A stretch of 64,000 bases of DNA from Bradyrhizobium sp. 164 (GTDB lineage Bacteria > Pseudomonadota > Alphaproteobacteria > Rhizobiales > Xanthobacteraceae). Numbering within the stretch: position 1 is the first letter of the stretch; each line of letters starts with the position of its first letter. Location: NCBI RefSeq assembly GCF_023073715.1, contig NZ_JADPKA010000008.1:62001-126000 (forward strand). Direction: 5' to 3'. The notes below the pieces were generated by a model. The model searched no databases. It was not told where the DNA came from and saw only the letters and a list, made by a program, of their open reading frames with translations. Positions 45,515-55,079 of this stretch are shown here, piece after piece. Made by a program: the position numbers and the translations under genes.

Positions 45515-48500
45515 ATGGGTGTCTCCGAACCCTTCATCCGACGGCCGATTGCGACCTCGCTGCTCGGCATCGCGCTGTTGATCGGCGGCGCGCTCGGCTA
45601 CTTCGCGCTGCCGGTCTCGGCGTTGCCGCAGGTCGATTTCCCGACCGTGCAGGTGACGACGCAGCTGCCAGGCGCGAGCCCCGACGTGATCGCCTCGCTC
45701 ATCACCGCGCCGCTCGAGCGGCAGCTCGGCCAGATCCCCTCGCTGTCGGCGATAAACTCGACCAGCTCGTTCGGCGTCAGCCAGATCTCGCTTCAGTTCG
45801 ACCTCAACCGCGACATCGACGGTGCGACCCAGGACGTGCAGGCCGCGATCAACGCGGCGGCTGGTGTGCTGCCCAAAACGCTGCCTTATCCGCCGACCTA
45901 CGCCAAGGTGAATCCGGCGGACGCGCCGGTGATGACGCTGGCGCTGCGCTCGGACACGATCTCGCTGCGCGTGATGAGCGACATCGCCGACACCATTCTG
46001 GCGCAACGCTTGAGCCAGATTTCTGGCGTCGGACGCGTTTCGGTGCTCGGCGGGCTGAAGCCGGCCGTGCGCATCCAGGCCGATCTGGCGCGGCTGGCCG
46101 CCTATGGCATCGCCATGGAGGACCTGCGCACGGCGATCGCCAATGCCAACGTCTCCGGGCCGAAGGGATCGCTCGACGGCGCGCAACAATCCTACATCAT
46201 TGCCGCCAACGACCAGATCGCCGCGGCGGACGCCTACAAGCCCGTCATCATTGCCTATCGCAATGGCTCGCCCGTGACCATCGCCGACGTCGCGCAGATC
46301 GTCGACGGCCTCGAGAACGACCGCACTGGCGGCTGGTACCAGGGCACGCCGGCGGTCATCATCGACATCCAGCGCCAGCCCGGCGCCAACGTCATCGACG
46401 TCGTCAGCCAGATCCGCGCCGAGATCCCCAAGGTGCAGCGCGCGATTCCTGCCGGCGTGAACCTCACCATCGTCTCCGACCGCACCGTCACCATTCGTGC
46501 TTCGGTCCATGACGTGCAGTTCACCTTGATCCTGAGCGTCGTGCTGGTGACCCTGGTGGTGCTGCTGTTCCTGCGTTCGCTACGGGCTACGTTGATCGCA
46601 GGCGTGGCGCTGCCGCTATCGCTGATTACGAGCTTCGGCATCATGTATTTTGCCGGCTTCAGCCTCGACAATCTCTCGCTGATGGCGCTGACGATCGGCA
46701 CCGGCTTCGTCGTCGACGACGCCATCGTCATGATCGAGAACATCGTCCGCCACATGGAGAATGGCGAGAGTGCGATGGAGGCCTCGCTGAAGGGCGCCAG
46801 CGAAATCGGCTTCACGGTGATCTCGCTGACGGTGTCGCTGATCGCGGTCTTCATTCCGCTGTTGTTCATGTCCGGTCTCGTCGGGCGCATGTTCCGCGAA
46901 TTCGCGTTGACGCTGACCATCGCCGTCGTCACCTCGGCGGTGGTCTCGCTGACGCTGACGCCGATGATGTGCTCGCGTCTGCTTAAAGCCGCCCACGAGG
47001 AGCTGGCGGTGCCGGGCCTCGCCGCTGTCAGCCGTTTCATCGACCGCACCGTCGAGGCCTATCACCGGACGCTGCTGTGGGTGCTGGAACGCCAGCGCGC
47101 CACCTTGGTCGTAACCTTTGCCACGCTGGTTGCGACCCTCGTCCTCTATGTCGTCGCGCCAAAAGGCTTCCTGCCGCTCCAGGACACCGCCTCGATCACG
47201 GCGGTGACGGAGGCCGGGCCCGACGTGTCGTTCGCGGAGATGCAGAAGCGGCAAGCCGAGGCCGCCGCCGCCATCAAGGCCGATCCCGACGTGGTTGGCG
47301 TGGTCTCCGTGATCGGGGCGGGCTCGGTCAACCCGACCACCAATGTCGGGCGCATCGTGATGACCTTGAAACCGCGCGGCGAACGGCGCGACGATGTCGC
47401 CGCGGTCGTGATTCGCCTGAAGGAGAGGGTATCTGGCATTCCCGGCATGACGGTCTATTTCCAGCCGGTGCAGGACGTGCAGATCTCGACCCAGTCGAGC
47501 CGCTCGCAATACCAGTACACGCTGACCGGCACCGATGCGACGCTGGTCTCGGAATGGGCGGGCAAGCTGGTGGCGGAGATGCGGCGGAATCCGCTGTTCC
47601 GTGACGTCTCCTCGGAGGCGCAGGAAGGCGGGCTGCGGGCGCAGCTCGACGTGGATCGCACGCGGGCGGGGCAACTCGGCGTCAGCCTCCAGGCCATCAC
47701 CGACACGCTGAACGACGCCTTCGCGCAGCGGCAGATCTCGACTATCTACGGCCAGGCCAACCAGTACCGAGTCGTGCTGGAGGCGCTGCCGATGTACCAG
47801 CGCGACCCTTCGATCCTGTCAAAGCTCTATCTGCCGGGCGCCGCGAGCACCACCGTCGGCGCGCCAAGCGCCCAGGTGCCGCTGTCGGCCGTGGCGACGC
47901 TGAAGCGCACCACGGCGCCGCTCGCGATCTCGCACCAGGCGCAATTCCCCTCCGTGTCGCTCAGCTTCAATCTTGCGCCGGGCGCGGCGCTGGGCGATGC
48001 GGTCGAGGCGGTCAAGACGATCGAGACCCGGATCGGCATGCCCAACAGCATCGTCGGCGTCTATGCCGGCGATGCCGCCGAATTCGCCAAGGCGCTGGCC
48101 GGCCAGCCCTGGCTGCTGCTTGCCGCCGTCATCACCATCTACATCGTGCTCGGCGTGCTCTATGAGAGCTACATCCACCCGATCACCATCCTCTCGACGC
48201 TGCCCTCGGCCGGCGTCGGCGCTATCCTGGCCCTGGTGCTGTGCGGCCAGGACCTCTCGGTGATCGGCCTGATCGGCATCATCCTCTTGATGGGCATCGT
48301 CAAGAAGAACGCGATCATGATGATCGACTTCGCGCTGGAGGCCGAGCGCAGGCAGGGCATGTCGCCGAACGAGGCGATCGTGCAGGCCTGCCTCTTGCGC
48401 TTCCGTCCGATCATGATGACGACGCTGGCGGCGCTGTTCGGCGCGCTGCCGCTGGCGATCGAGAGCGGCACCGGCGCCGAGCTGCGCTTTCCGCTCGGCA

Positions 48501-48664
48501 TCTCCATCATCGGCGGCCTGCTGCTGAGCCAGTTACTGACGCTCTATACCACCCCCGTGATCTACCTCGCGCTCGACCGCATCAACCGCCGCCTCGAGCA
48601 GGCGCTGCCGCCGGCCGAATCCGGCGGCCCGCCGATTGCCGGCGCGACCGAGGGGATGCAGTGA
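45515..48664 (+). CDS. RND multidrug efflux permease, MdtB-like
   Basis: 1049 residues starting MGVSEPFIRRPIATSLL. It has the HAE1-type layout: twelve spans with two large periplasmic loops, and the proton-relay aspartate pair in TIGTGFVVDDAIVMIENI. The MdtB/C subgroup is suggested by the presence of a second, different permease directly downstream. The 37-base gap after the adaptor is small. It probably forms a mixed trimer with the next protein. Confidence 0.92.
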   Translation: MGVSEPFIRRPIATSLLGIALLIGGALGYFALPVSALPQVDFPTVQVTTQLPGASPDVIASLITAPLERQLGQIPSLSAINSTSSFGVSQISLQFDLNRDIDGATQDVQAAINAAAGVLPKTLPYPPTYAKVNPADAPVMTLALRSDTISLRVMSDIADTILAQRLSQISGVGRVSVLGGLKPAVRIQADLARLAAYGIAMEDLRTAIANANVSGPKGSLDGAQQSYIIAANDQIAAADAYKPVIIAYRNGSPVTIADVAQIVDGLENDRTGGWYQGTPAVIIDIQRQPGANVIDVVSQIRAEIPKVQRAIPAGVNLTIVSDRTVTIRASVHDVQFTLILSVVLVTLVVLLFLRSLRATLIAGVALPLSLITSFGIMYFAGFSLDNLSLMALTIGTGFVVDDAIVMIENIVRHMENGESAMEASLKGASEIGFTVISLTVSLIAVFIPLLFMSGLVGRMFREFALTLTIAVVTSAVVSLTLTPMMCSRLLKAAHEELAVPGLAAVSRFIDRTVEAYHRTLLWVLERQRATLVVTFATLVATLVLYVVAPKGFLPLQDTASITAVTEAGPDVSFAEMQKRQAEAAAAIKADPDVVGVVSVIGAGSVNPTTNVGRIVMTLKPRGERRDDVAAVVIRLKERVSGIPGMTVYFQPVQDVQISTQSSRSQYQYTLTGTDATLVSEWAGKLVAEMRRNPLFRDVSSEAQEGGLRAQLDVDRTRAGQLGVSLQAITDTLNDAFAQRQISTIYGQANQYRVVLEALPMYQRDPSILSKLYLPGAASTTVGAPSAQVPLSAVATLKRTTAPLAISHQAQFPSVSLSFNLAPGAALGDAVEAVKTIETRIGMPNSIVGVYAGDAAEFAKALAGQPWLLLAAVITIYIVLGVLYESYIHPITILSTLPSAGVGAILALVLCGQDLSVIGLIGIILLMGIVKKNAIMMIDFALEAERRQGMSPNEAIVQACLLRFRPIMMTTLAALFGALPLAIESGTGAELRFPLGISIIGGLLLSQLLTLYTTPVIYLALDRINRRLEQALPPAESGGPPIAGATEGMQ

Positions 48665-51600
48665 TGGCATCGATCTCGGAGCCCTTCATCCGCCGCCCGG
48701 TCGCGACCACGCTGCTGTCGATCGGGTTGTTCCTGCTGGGTGTCGTCGCCTACCAGTTCCTTCCCGTTGCCTCGGTCCCGAATGTCGACTTTCCCGCCAT
48801 CTTCGTCTCTGCCAGTCGCCCCGGCGCCGATCCGTCCGTGATGGCCGCGACCGTGGCCTCGCCGCTGGAACGGCGGCTCGGCGAGATCGCCGGCATCAAC
48901 CAGATCACGTCCACAAGTTCGCTCGGCACGACCAACATCCAGCTCCAGTTCGACATCGGCCGCAACATCGACAAGGCCGCCCGCGACGTGCAGGCAGCCA
49001 TCAACGCCTCGCTCGTCGATCTGCCCAGCGACCTGCCGACGCTGCCTCGCTTCCGCAAAGCCAACACGGCCGGCGCGCCCGTCTTCGTGCTCGCTTTGAC
49101 CTCGAAGACGCTGTCGGCCAGCGCGATCTACGACGTCGCAGATACGGTCATCGCGCAGCGTATCTCACAGGTGCCTGGTGTCGGCGACGTCACGGTCTCC
49201 GGCGCCGACCAGCCGGCCGTGCGGGTGCAGCTCAATCCCGTCGCGCTGTCGAATGCAGGTATCGCCACCGACGACGTCAGGACCGCGATCATCAACGCCA
49301 ACCCGCTCGGTCCCGTCGGCATCTTCAACGGCGAGCGCCAGAGCGAGACGCTGGCCCTCAATCGGCAGATGCGCACGGCGAAAGAGTTCCGCGACATCGT
49401 CATCAAAAGCTCCAACGGCAATTTCGTGCGGCTGTCCGACGTCGCCGATATCGAGGATTCCGTCCGCAACGCCCGCTCGATCGCCTGGTTCAACAAGCAG
49501 CCGGCGGTGCTGATCCAGATCACCAAGCAGGGCGACGCCAACGTCATCGGCACGGTCGATCGGGTGAAGGCGCTGATCCCCGCGCTGAAGCAGTGGATCC
49601 CGGCCGGCGTCGAGATCTCGACGCTGGTCGATCGCACCGGTACGATCCGCGCCAGCGTCCTGGATATGCAATGGACCTTGCTGGCAACCGCGCTCCTCGT
49701 CATGGTCGTGGTGTTCGTGTTCCTGCGGCGGCTGACGCCGACGATCGCAGCGGGCATCTCGGTGCCGCTGGCGCTGGCCGGCACCTGCGCCGGCATGTGG
49801 GTCGCGGGCTTCTCGATCGACAATCTCTCGCTGATGGCGCTGGCGATCTCCGTCGGCTTCGTGGTCGACGACGCTATCGTCATGATCGAGAACATGTTCC
49901 GCAATCTGGAGCACGGCATGCGGCCGTTTCGGGCGGCGCAGGAGGGTGCGAAGCAGATCGGATTTACCGTGGTCTCGATCAGCCTGTCACTGATCGCAGC
50001 GTTCACGCCGTTGATCTTCATGGACGGCATCGTCGGCCGTCTCCTGCGCGAATTCTCGCTGACGCTGACCTTCGCGATCCTGGTCTCGACGCTGGTGTCG
50101 CTCACGGTCACGCCAATGATCTGCGCCCATTACATCCGGCAGACCACGTCCGGCACCGCGACGTTGTTCGACCGCCTGATCGAGGGCTCGCTGTCGCGCA
50201 TCGTCGCCTTCTACACCCGCACTCTGCGCACCGTACTGGAATTTCCGCTGCTGACGCTGCTCGTATTCTTCGCCACCATCGGCCTCACGGTGACGCTCTA
50301 CATCAAGGTGCCCAAGGGCTATTTCCCGACCGATGATTCCGGTTTCATCATCGGCGCGACCCGCGCTTCGGCCGACATCTCGTTCCAGTCCATGCTCGGC
50401 CTCCAGCAGCGGCTCGCCGACATCGTGATGCAGGATCCGGCCGTCGCCGGCATCGGCTCGACCGTCGGTAGCGGCGGCGGCCCGGGGGCGGCGACCTCGA
50501 ACCGCGGCACCATGTTCATCAGCCTGAAGCCGCCGGAGGAGCGCGAGCACGTCTCGACGCAGGTCGTCATCGACCGTCTCAGGCGCGCATTGTATCCCGT
50601 GCCCGGCATCCGCCTGTTCATGTTCGCCGCCCAGGACGTGCGCGCCGGCGGGCGGCAAAGCGATTCCGACTACCAGTACACGCTGACCAGCACCGATCTC
50701 GGCCTGCTGCAGAAATGGGCGCCGATCGTGGCCAAGCGGATGGAAAGCATCGAGGGCATCACCGATATCTCCAGCGACCGCGATCCCGGTGGGCTCCAGC
50801 TTACGCTCAGCATCGATCGCCAGAAGGCCTCGGCGCTGGGCGTCAGGGTCCAGGACATCGACAATGCGTTGAACAACGCTTTCGCGCAGCGGCAGATCGG
50901 AATCATCTACACCCAGCGCAACCAGTACATGACCGTGCTGGAGATCGACCCGAAATTCCAGGTCGATCCCTCCAATCTCGATCGCATCTATGTCGCCGGC
51001 GCCGGCGACGCTCAGGTCCCATTGTCGGCCGTGGTGCACGCAACGCGCGGACTTGCCGCGCTCGCGGTTTATCACTCGCAGTCGTTCCCCTCGACGACAG
51101 TCTCGTTCAACCTCTTGCCGGACGTGCCGCTCCAGGCCGCGACGCAAAATATCCAGCGTGCGGTCGAGGAATTGCACATGCCCGAGGGCATCCGTGGCAG
51201 CTTTGACGGCAATGCCGGCGATTTCGCCAAGACCAGCGGGCGTCAGCCGCTCCTGATCCTCGGTGCGCTAGTCGCGATGTATATCGTGCTCGGCGTGCTC
51301 TATGAGAGCCTTGCCCACCCGCTCACGATCATCTCCACGCTACCGTCAGCCGGCCTCGGCGCGCTGCTTGCGCTTCAACTGACCAATACGCCGCTGACCG
51401 TGATCGCCTTCGTCGGCATCATCCTGCTGATCGGCATCGTGAAGAAGAACGGCATCATGATGGTCGACTTCGCTCTCGATGCCGAGCGCCAGCGCGGATT
51501 GTCGTCGGCGGAGGCGATCTTCGAGGCCTGCCAGGCGCGCTTCCGCCCGATCCTGATGACGACAATGGCGGCGCTGTTCGCCGGCATTCCGCTGGTGGTC

Positions 51601-51768
51601 GCGACCGGCCCCGGCACGGAGCTGCGCCGACCGCTCGGCATCACCATCATCGGCGGTCTGTTCGTCTCGCAGATCCTGACGCTCTACACGACGCCAGTGA
51701 TCTACCTCCTGATCGACCGTCTGAGACGGCGAACCGCGCCGCGCCCGCTGCCCGCGCCGGCGGAATAG
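48664..51768 (+). CDS. RND multidrug efflux permease, MdtC-like
   Basis: 1034 residues from ATG 48664, overlapping the previous stop by one base (TGATG). It begins MASISEPFIRRPVATTLL, like its neighbour, and has the same DD pair in VGFVVDDAIVMIEN. It is clearly divergent from the first permease, as MdtB and MdtC are from each other. The open frame continues 423 bases upstream inside the first permease and is not part of the protein. Confidence 0.92.
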   Translation: MASISEPFIRRPVATTLLSIGLFLLGVVAYQFLPVASVPNVDFPAIFVSASRPGADPSVMAATVASPLERRLGEIAGINQITSTSSLGTTNIQLQFDIGRNIDKAARDVQAAINASLVDLPSDLPTLPRFRKANTAGAPVFVLALTSKTLSASAIYDVADTVIAQRISQVPGVGDVTVSGADQPAVRVQLNPVALSNAGIATDDVRTAIINANPLGPVGIFNGERQSETLALNRQMRTAKEFRDIVIKSSNGNFVRLSDVADIEDSVRNARSIAWFNKQPAVLIQITKQGDANVIGTVDRVKALIPALKQWIPAGVEISTLVDRTGTIRASVLDMQWTLLATALLVMVVVFVFLRRLTPTIAAGISVPLALAGTCAGMWVAGFSIDNLSLMALAISVGFVVDDAIVMIENMFRNLEHGMRPFRAAQEGAKQIGFTVVSISLSLIAAFTPLIFMDGIVGRLLREFSLTLTFAILVSTLVSLTVTPMICAHYIRQTTSGTATLFDRLIEGSLSRIVAFYTRTLRTVLEFPLLTLLVFFATIGLTVTLYIKVPKGYFPTDDSGFIIGATRASADISFQSMLGLQQRLADIVMQDPAVAGIGSTVGSGGGPGAATSNRGTMFISLKPPEEREHVSTQVVIDRLRRALYPVPGIRLFMFAAQDVRAGGRQSDSDYQYTLTSTDLGLLQKWAPIVAKRMESIEGITDISSDRDPGGLQLTLSIDRQKASALGVRVQDIDNALNNAFAQRQIGIIYTQRNQYMTVLEIDPKFQVDPSNLDRIYVAGAGDAQVPLSAVVHATRGLAALAVYHSQSFPSTTVSFNLLPDVPLQAATQNIQRAVEELHMPEGIRGSFDGNAGDFAKTSGRQPLLILGALVAMYIVLGVLYESLAHPLTIISTLPSAGLGALLALQLTNTPLTVIAFVGIILLIGIVKKNGIMMVDFALDAERQRGLSSAEAIFEACQARFRPILMTTMAALFAGIPLVVATGPGTELRRPLGITIIGGLFVSQILTLYTTPVIYLLIDRLRRRTAPRPLPAPAE

Positions 51769-51804
51769 GTTGTTGAAGCGTCGCTTGGAGCGTATAGCGG
51801 CGCC

Positions 51805-52542
51805 ATGTCCAACCAGCCCGACACCGCTGCCGCGCCGACCGAGCCGATCCCCGAATGCCCGCACTGCCAGAAGCCGATGCCGCTGTGCATCTGCGACACC
51901 GTCACGCCCATTGAAAATCGGCTGTCGCTCCTGATCCTCCAGCATCCGCAGGAACAGGACAGGGCGCTCGGCACCGCGCGGCTGCTCGCTAAGCATTTCG
52001 TAGATGCCACGCTGCGCGTTGGCCTGTCCTGGCCGAGCCTGTCCAAGGCGCTGGGCCGGCCGGTCGAGAATGCCGCGCGGTGGGCCGTGCTCTATCTCGG
52101 CTCGGCTCGCGCCGCCGATCTCGAGGCCGAGGGCGAGATCGTCGCGCTCAACCGCAAGGGTGAGATCGCGGACAACCAGCGCGCGATCCTCGGCAAGCTC
52201 GAAGGCGTCGTGCTGCTCGACGGCACCTGGAGCCAGGCCAAGGCGCTGTGGTGGCGCAATCCCTGGATGCTGAAATGCCAGCGCGTGATCCTGAACCCGG
52301 CGCACCCCTCGCGCTACGGCCGCCTGCGCAAGGAGCCACGCCGCGACGGTCTTTCGACCATCGAGGCCGCGGCGACGATCCTCGCGGCCGTCGAGCGGCG
52401 TCCCGATATCGCCGACACCCTGCACGCCAGTTTTGAACGACTGTTGACACGCTACCGCGAGGTCCAGGCCGAGATGCCGGAACTGGCGCCCAAACCTGCC
52501 CCGAAGGGCCGCCGCGACTTCCGGCGTCGCAAACGAGCCTGA
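51805..52542 (+). CDS. DTW-domain tRNA-uridine aminocarboxypropyltransferase
   Basis: 245 residues. The N-terminal zinc-type cluster CPHCQKPMPLCIC at about 15-27 and the DTW-family motif LLDGTWSQAKAL identify the TapT/Tsr3-like group. These transfer the 3-amino-3-carboxypropyl group of S-adenosylmethionine to tRNA uridine (acp3U). The basic C-terminal tail (KGRRDFRRRKRA) fits RNA binding. A tRNA-Cys gene lies 124 bases downstream, which may be coincidence. Confidence 0.87.
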   Translation: MSNQPDTAAAPTEPIPECPHCQKPMPLCICDTVTPIENRLSLLILQHPQEQDRALGTARLLAKHFVDATLRVGLSWPSLSKALGRPVENAARWAVLYLGSARAADLEAEGEIVALNRKGEIADNQRAILGKLEGVVLLDGTWSQAKALWWRNPWMLKCQRVILNPAHPSRYGRLRKEPRRDGLSTIEAAATILAAVERRPDIADTLHASFERLLTRYREVQAEMPELAPKPAPKGRRDFRRRKRA

Positions 52543-52666
52543 CCCAAGCCTACATCGTGCTGCGCGTTCTCGCCTGCATCTACCAACCGACCGATGGGGT
52601 AAAGGGACAGCTGGCCCATCGGGGTTGCCTAAACCTTTCATCCCCTATATTGCTCCGGCCTTACGG

Positions 52667-52740
52667 GGCCACGTGGCGGAGTGGTTACGCAACGGTCTGC
52701 AAAACCGTGTACACCAGTTCAATTCTGGTCGTGGCCTCCA
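52667..52740 (+). tRNA. tRNA-Cys (GCA anticodon)
   Basis: 74 bases. Acceptor GGCCACG/CGTGGCC, anticodon stem ACGGT/ACCGT with loop CTGCAAA (anticodon GCA), T-arm ACCAG-TTCAATT-CTGGT, encoded CCA. A 7-bp hairpin (TACAAGC/GCTTGTA, 52742-52765) follows directly. Confidence 0.96.
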
Positions 52741-53011
52741 TTACAAGCTACGGAAACTGCTTGTAGACTTCATTCGGTCTCAGTTCCGCTGATCCGGCCG
52801 GCCAGCGGATTGCAAATTCTAGGTAGCGGCGCACAGCAAGACCGGTCCCACCGAGTTCGCGACAGTACGGCGGCCCGCTGATGTCTCTGGGCCGAGATTG
52901 CTGTTCGAAACGGCTCTGCGACGAGAGGCGTGTCGGTCAGTCGCGGTGACCCCCGGGCTAGTCTAGGACGCGCCGAAGCGCCCCCGAAGAGAATGGATTC
53001 TCCACCTAATC

Positions 53012-53164
53012 CTAGTGCAGCACGCGGGCGGCTTCGGCGAGCCGGACTTTCTCTCTGAGATCTTCAAGTTCCTCGATTGCGTCTAACAACGCGAGCAGCT
53101 TGTCGCGGGCAGCATGTGTCAAATTGGACTTCGGACGCTTTGAAATACGAGCTCGCTGTCCCAT
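53012..53164 (-). CDS. small hypothetical coiled-coil-like protein
   Basis: 50 residues from the ATG at 53164, with GGAGG nine bases upstream; this makes the shorter frame the right one (the upstream extension to 53203 has no such signal). Basic start (MGQRARISKRPKSN), then an amphipathic leucine-rich helix (KLLALLDAIEELEDLREKVRL). Unknown function; it could be a small DNA-associated or regulatory protein. Confidence 0.6.
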   Translation of the reverse strand: MGQRARISKRPKSNLTHAARDKLLALLDAIEELEDLREKVRLAEAARVLH

Positions 53165-53350
53165 CAGTGCACGCCTCCATGCTTGGGCAGGTCCAATAGG
53201 CAAGGAGCGTGCCTGTCCCGCAAAACCACGCCTATCAATCGAGCGCTGGAAAGATCGTGGGTGGCATCGTCCGATCTATCCCGAAATCCGAGCTGGAGGG
53301 AGCTCGACTCATTCGTGGGGCGCGCGATGCTTAACAGCATCGTTCAAAAA

Positions 53351-53366
53351 TCCCGCAAGGGCGGGA
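53351..53366 (-). terminator. intrinsic terminator of the 53391-53585 gene
   Basis: On the minus strand TCCCGC, CCTT, GCGGGA followed by TTTTTG; it begins 25 bases after the stop codon. Confidence 0.8.
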
Positions 53367-53390
53367 CGCTTCCGTTTACGATGAAGGTAG

Positions 53391-53585
53391 TCAGCAGGCT
53401 GCGTACCAGCCGTCCGGAAAGGGGAGGAGAGGCCAGGCGCCCTCATTATCATTGGCGGCCCTGGGCGTTGCGACGCACGACCACGAACGGGGCACGAATT
53501 CCTCCTTCGGCGCGGGCGTGCAATCTTCGTGAATCATGGCGCCCCCGACGGCATCCAGCAGCAAGTTGAATTCGGCTTCGCTCAT
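53391..53585 (-). CDS. small hypothetical protein
   Basis: 64 residues from ATG 53585 (MSEAEFNLLLDAVGGAMIHEDC), with CGGAGGG close upstream. Acidic, Pro- and Trp-containing tail (WSCVATPRAANDNEGAWPLLPF). The AANDNEG segment is common in short alphaproteobacterial proteins of no known role. A good terminator downstream supports expression. The longer open frame to 53783 lacks a start signal. Confidence 0.6.
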   Translation of the reverse strand: MSEAEFNLLLDAVGGAMIHEDCTPAPKEEFVPRSWSCVATPRAANDNEGAWPLLPFPDGWYAAC

Positions 53586-53842
53586 CGCACCCTCCGGAAA
53601 GCAGACGGCCCAATATCGCAAAGCCGGCTTGTTTCCCGATTGACCCGGTCGTTCGCATTTTAACGATCCGGCGCTCGGGTCCCGATTGGTTAGCGAGTCC
53701 TGAAAATCCCCTTGGAACTTAGGTTCCTGAGCCTTGCCCGCAGTGTGAAAGAAGTCACATCGTCCCGGCTTTATTTCTCGCAAACGTTGTCGCGACCCCG
53801 GCCAACGCCGCCGGGCGGGCAGAGCAGAACGGGAGAGCGGTC

Positions 53843-54103
53843 ATGAAGGTGAGGTTCTTGCGGTTTGCAATTGTGAAGAGCCGGGCGCGCCGCGCCTCGA
53901 CGGTCGGGCTTTTCCTGACGATGTTTGCCTCCGCCGCCCATGCGCAGGGAACGCCGGAGCAGCGCCGGGCCTGCACGCCCGACGTCTACCGTCTCTGCGC
54001 CGGCGAAATCCCCAACGTCCGTGCCATCACCGCGTGCCTGCGACGTCACCGGGCCAGCCTGAGCGAAGCGTGCCGCGGCGTGTTCGACCAGGCCGGCGGG
54101 TAG
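53843..54103 (+). CDS. small secreted cysteine-rich protein
   Basis: 86 residues with GGGAGAG before the ATG. The basic start and hydrophobic stretch (STVGLFLTMFASAAHAQ) give a signal peptide cut near residue 35. The mature 50 residues carry four cysteines spaced as ACTPDVYRLC, then ITACLRRHRASLSEAC. This spacing resembles the cysteine-rich repeat of eukaryotic GLG1 (C-DVxxLC...CL...LS-xC), which also occurs in bacterial exported proteins. Likely periplasmic with two disulfides; function unknown. Confidence 0.72.
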   Translation: MKVRFLRFAIVKSRARRASTVGLFLTMFASAAHAQGTPEQRRACTPDVYRLCAGEIPNVRAITACLRRHRASLSEACRGVFDQAGG

Positions 54104-54464
54104 TCGTCTCTGTGGATTTGTGCGCAGCAAGTGGCGTGCGCGCCACGCAAATCTGTTGAATCCGCGCTTGTGAATATGCTGCGGACAGGCTGTTGAGTGA
54201 TCGAAAAGCCAACGTCGGTCCGCACGCGTCGATCCCAATGACGGAACGTCTCGGACTACGTTTTGCTCCATCGGAGCTTCGCCTCTACAGAAATTCTGAC
54301 TTAGCGCATTGTCCGGCCACCTCATCCCAGTCAGAGGGGACGAGAAACCTAAGTTCGCCGCCTGCCATTATTGCGAACGCATTGCGAAGGACGACGAATT
54401 CGTCCTTTGCAAGCGCAACTGGCTTTGTTATACGCAGCCGCGCGCGAACGACTGGTTCGCCTTT
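54104..54464. other. gap upstream of tRNA-Asn
   Basis: Hairpin GTGGCG-TGCG-CGCCAC at 54131-54146 may end the preceding gene. An inverted repeat (54384-54410, nine of ten pairs) overlaps a likely tRNA promoter. No gene supported. Confidence 0.45.
54406..54433 (+). promoter_or_regulatory. candidate promoter of tRNA-Asn
   Basis: TTTGCA (54406-54411), 16-base spacer, TTATAC (54428-54433), 32 bases before the mature tRNA end. Confidence 0.4.
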
Positions 54465-54539
54465 TCCTCGGTAGCTCAGCGGTAGAGCATCCGACTGTTA
54501 ATCGGATGGTCGCTGGTTCGAATCCAGCCCGGGGAGCCA
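54465..54539 (+). tRNA. tRNA-Asn (GUU anticodon)
   Basis: 75 bases. Acceptor TCCTCGG/CCGGGGA, D-arm GCTC...GAGC, anticodon stem TCCGA/TCGGA with loop CTGTTAA (anticodon GTT), T-arm GCTGG-TTCGAAT-CCAGC, encoded CCA. Confidence 0.96.
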
Positions 54540-54750
54540 AATTTTATCGCCAGTTCAACGAGTTGCGATAGCGCCTTCACGTGCCGCGCGATTTCGTTGC
54601 GGCAATATCTGAACTGCTTCCACGATCCCGACGCGCAATCAAACTCAACCAGACGTGTGCAATAGCGCCTTGGCGCCATGAGGACGGCGCCAAATCGACT
54701 CAATTCAAATCGAGCTTGCCCCGTGCCGGATCCTTACGGAGCTGATTCCC

Positions 54751-54930
54751 ATGCCAGACATTCAGATCGACCGTTCTCATAGGGGACCCTCGATCCTGCC
54801 GGCCGACATTCCCGAACTCAGCGACGACGAATGCATCGCTTGTCTTGCGCGTGCGGTCGAGGCACCCGATTCGGCACGGCTGGACGAGGTCGCCGCTCTG
54901 ATCGGCCGCCTCGCGGTGGCGATCGAATGA
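54751..54930 (+). CDS. small acidic hypothetical protein (59 aa)
   Basis: MPDIQIDRSHRGPSILPADI and on to EVAALIGRLAVAIE, then TGA. CGGAG lies ten bases before the ATG. It is acidic with a CIAC cysteine pair (residues 28-31) and a helical C-terminus. The reading frame has the strong third-position GC bias of neighbouring genes, whereas the overlapping minus-strand frames do not look like proteins. No family recognised. It lies 149 bases before the methyltransferase gene. Confidence 0.6.
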   Translation: MPDIQIDRSHRGPSILPADIPELSDDECIACLARAVEAPDSARLDEVAALIGRLAVAIE

Positions 54931-55079
54931 TGCGTCCCGCACCCTGATCCTGATGCGGTGAGCTGCGCAAGCCCATGGGGCTCCTCGCGGCCAACGGCCA
55001 TGTTGCGTTTTCGGCGGGCATGTTTCAAAGATGCCGCCAATTCATCTCCGCGGCATCGTCCGCATTCCAGGGTCCGCAA

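Noticed and set aside
52667..52740. tRNA-Cys as an attachment site of an integrated element
   Set aside because: No integrase or direct repeat of the tRNA end is found on either side within the window.
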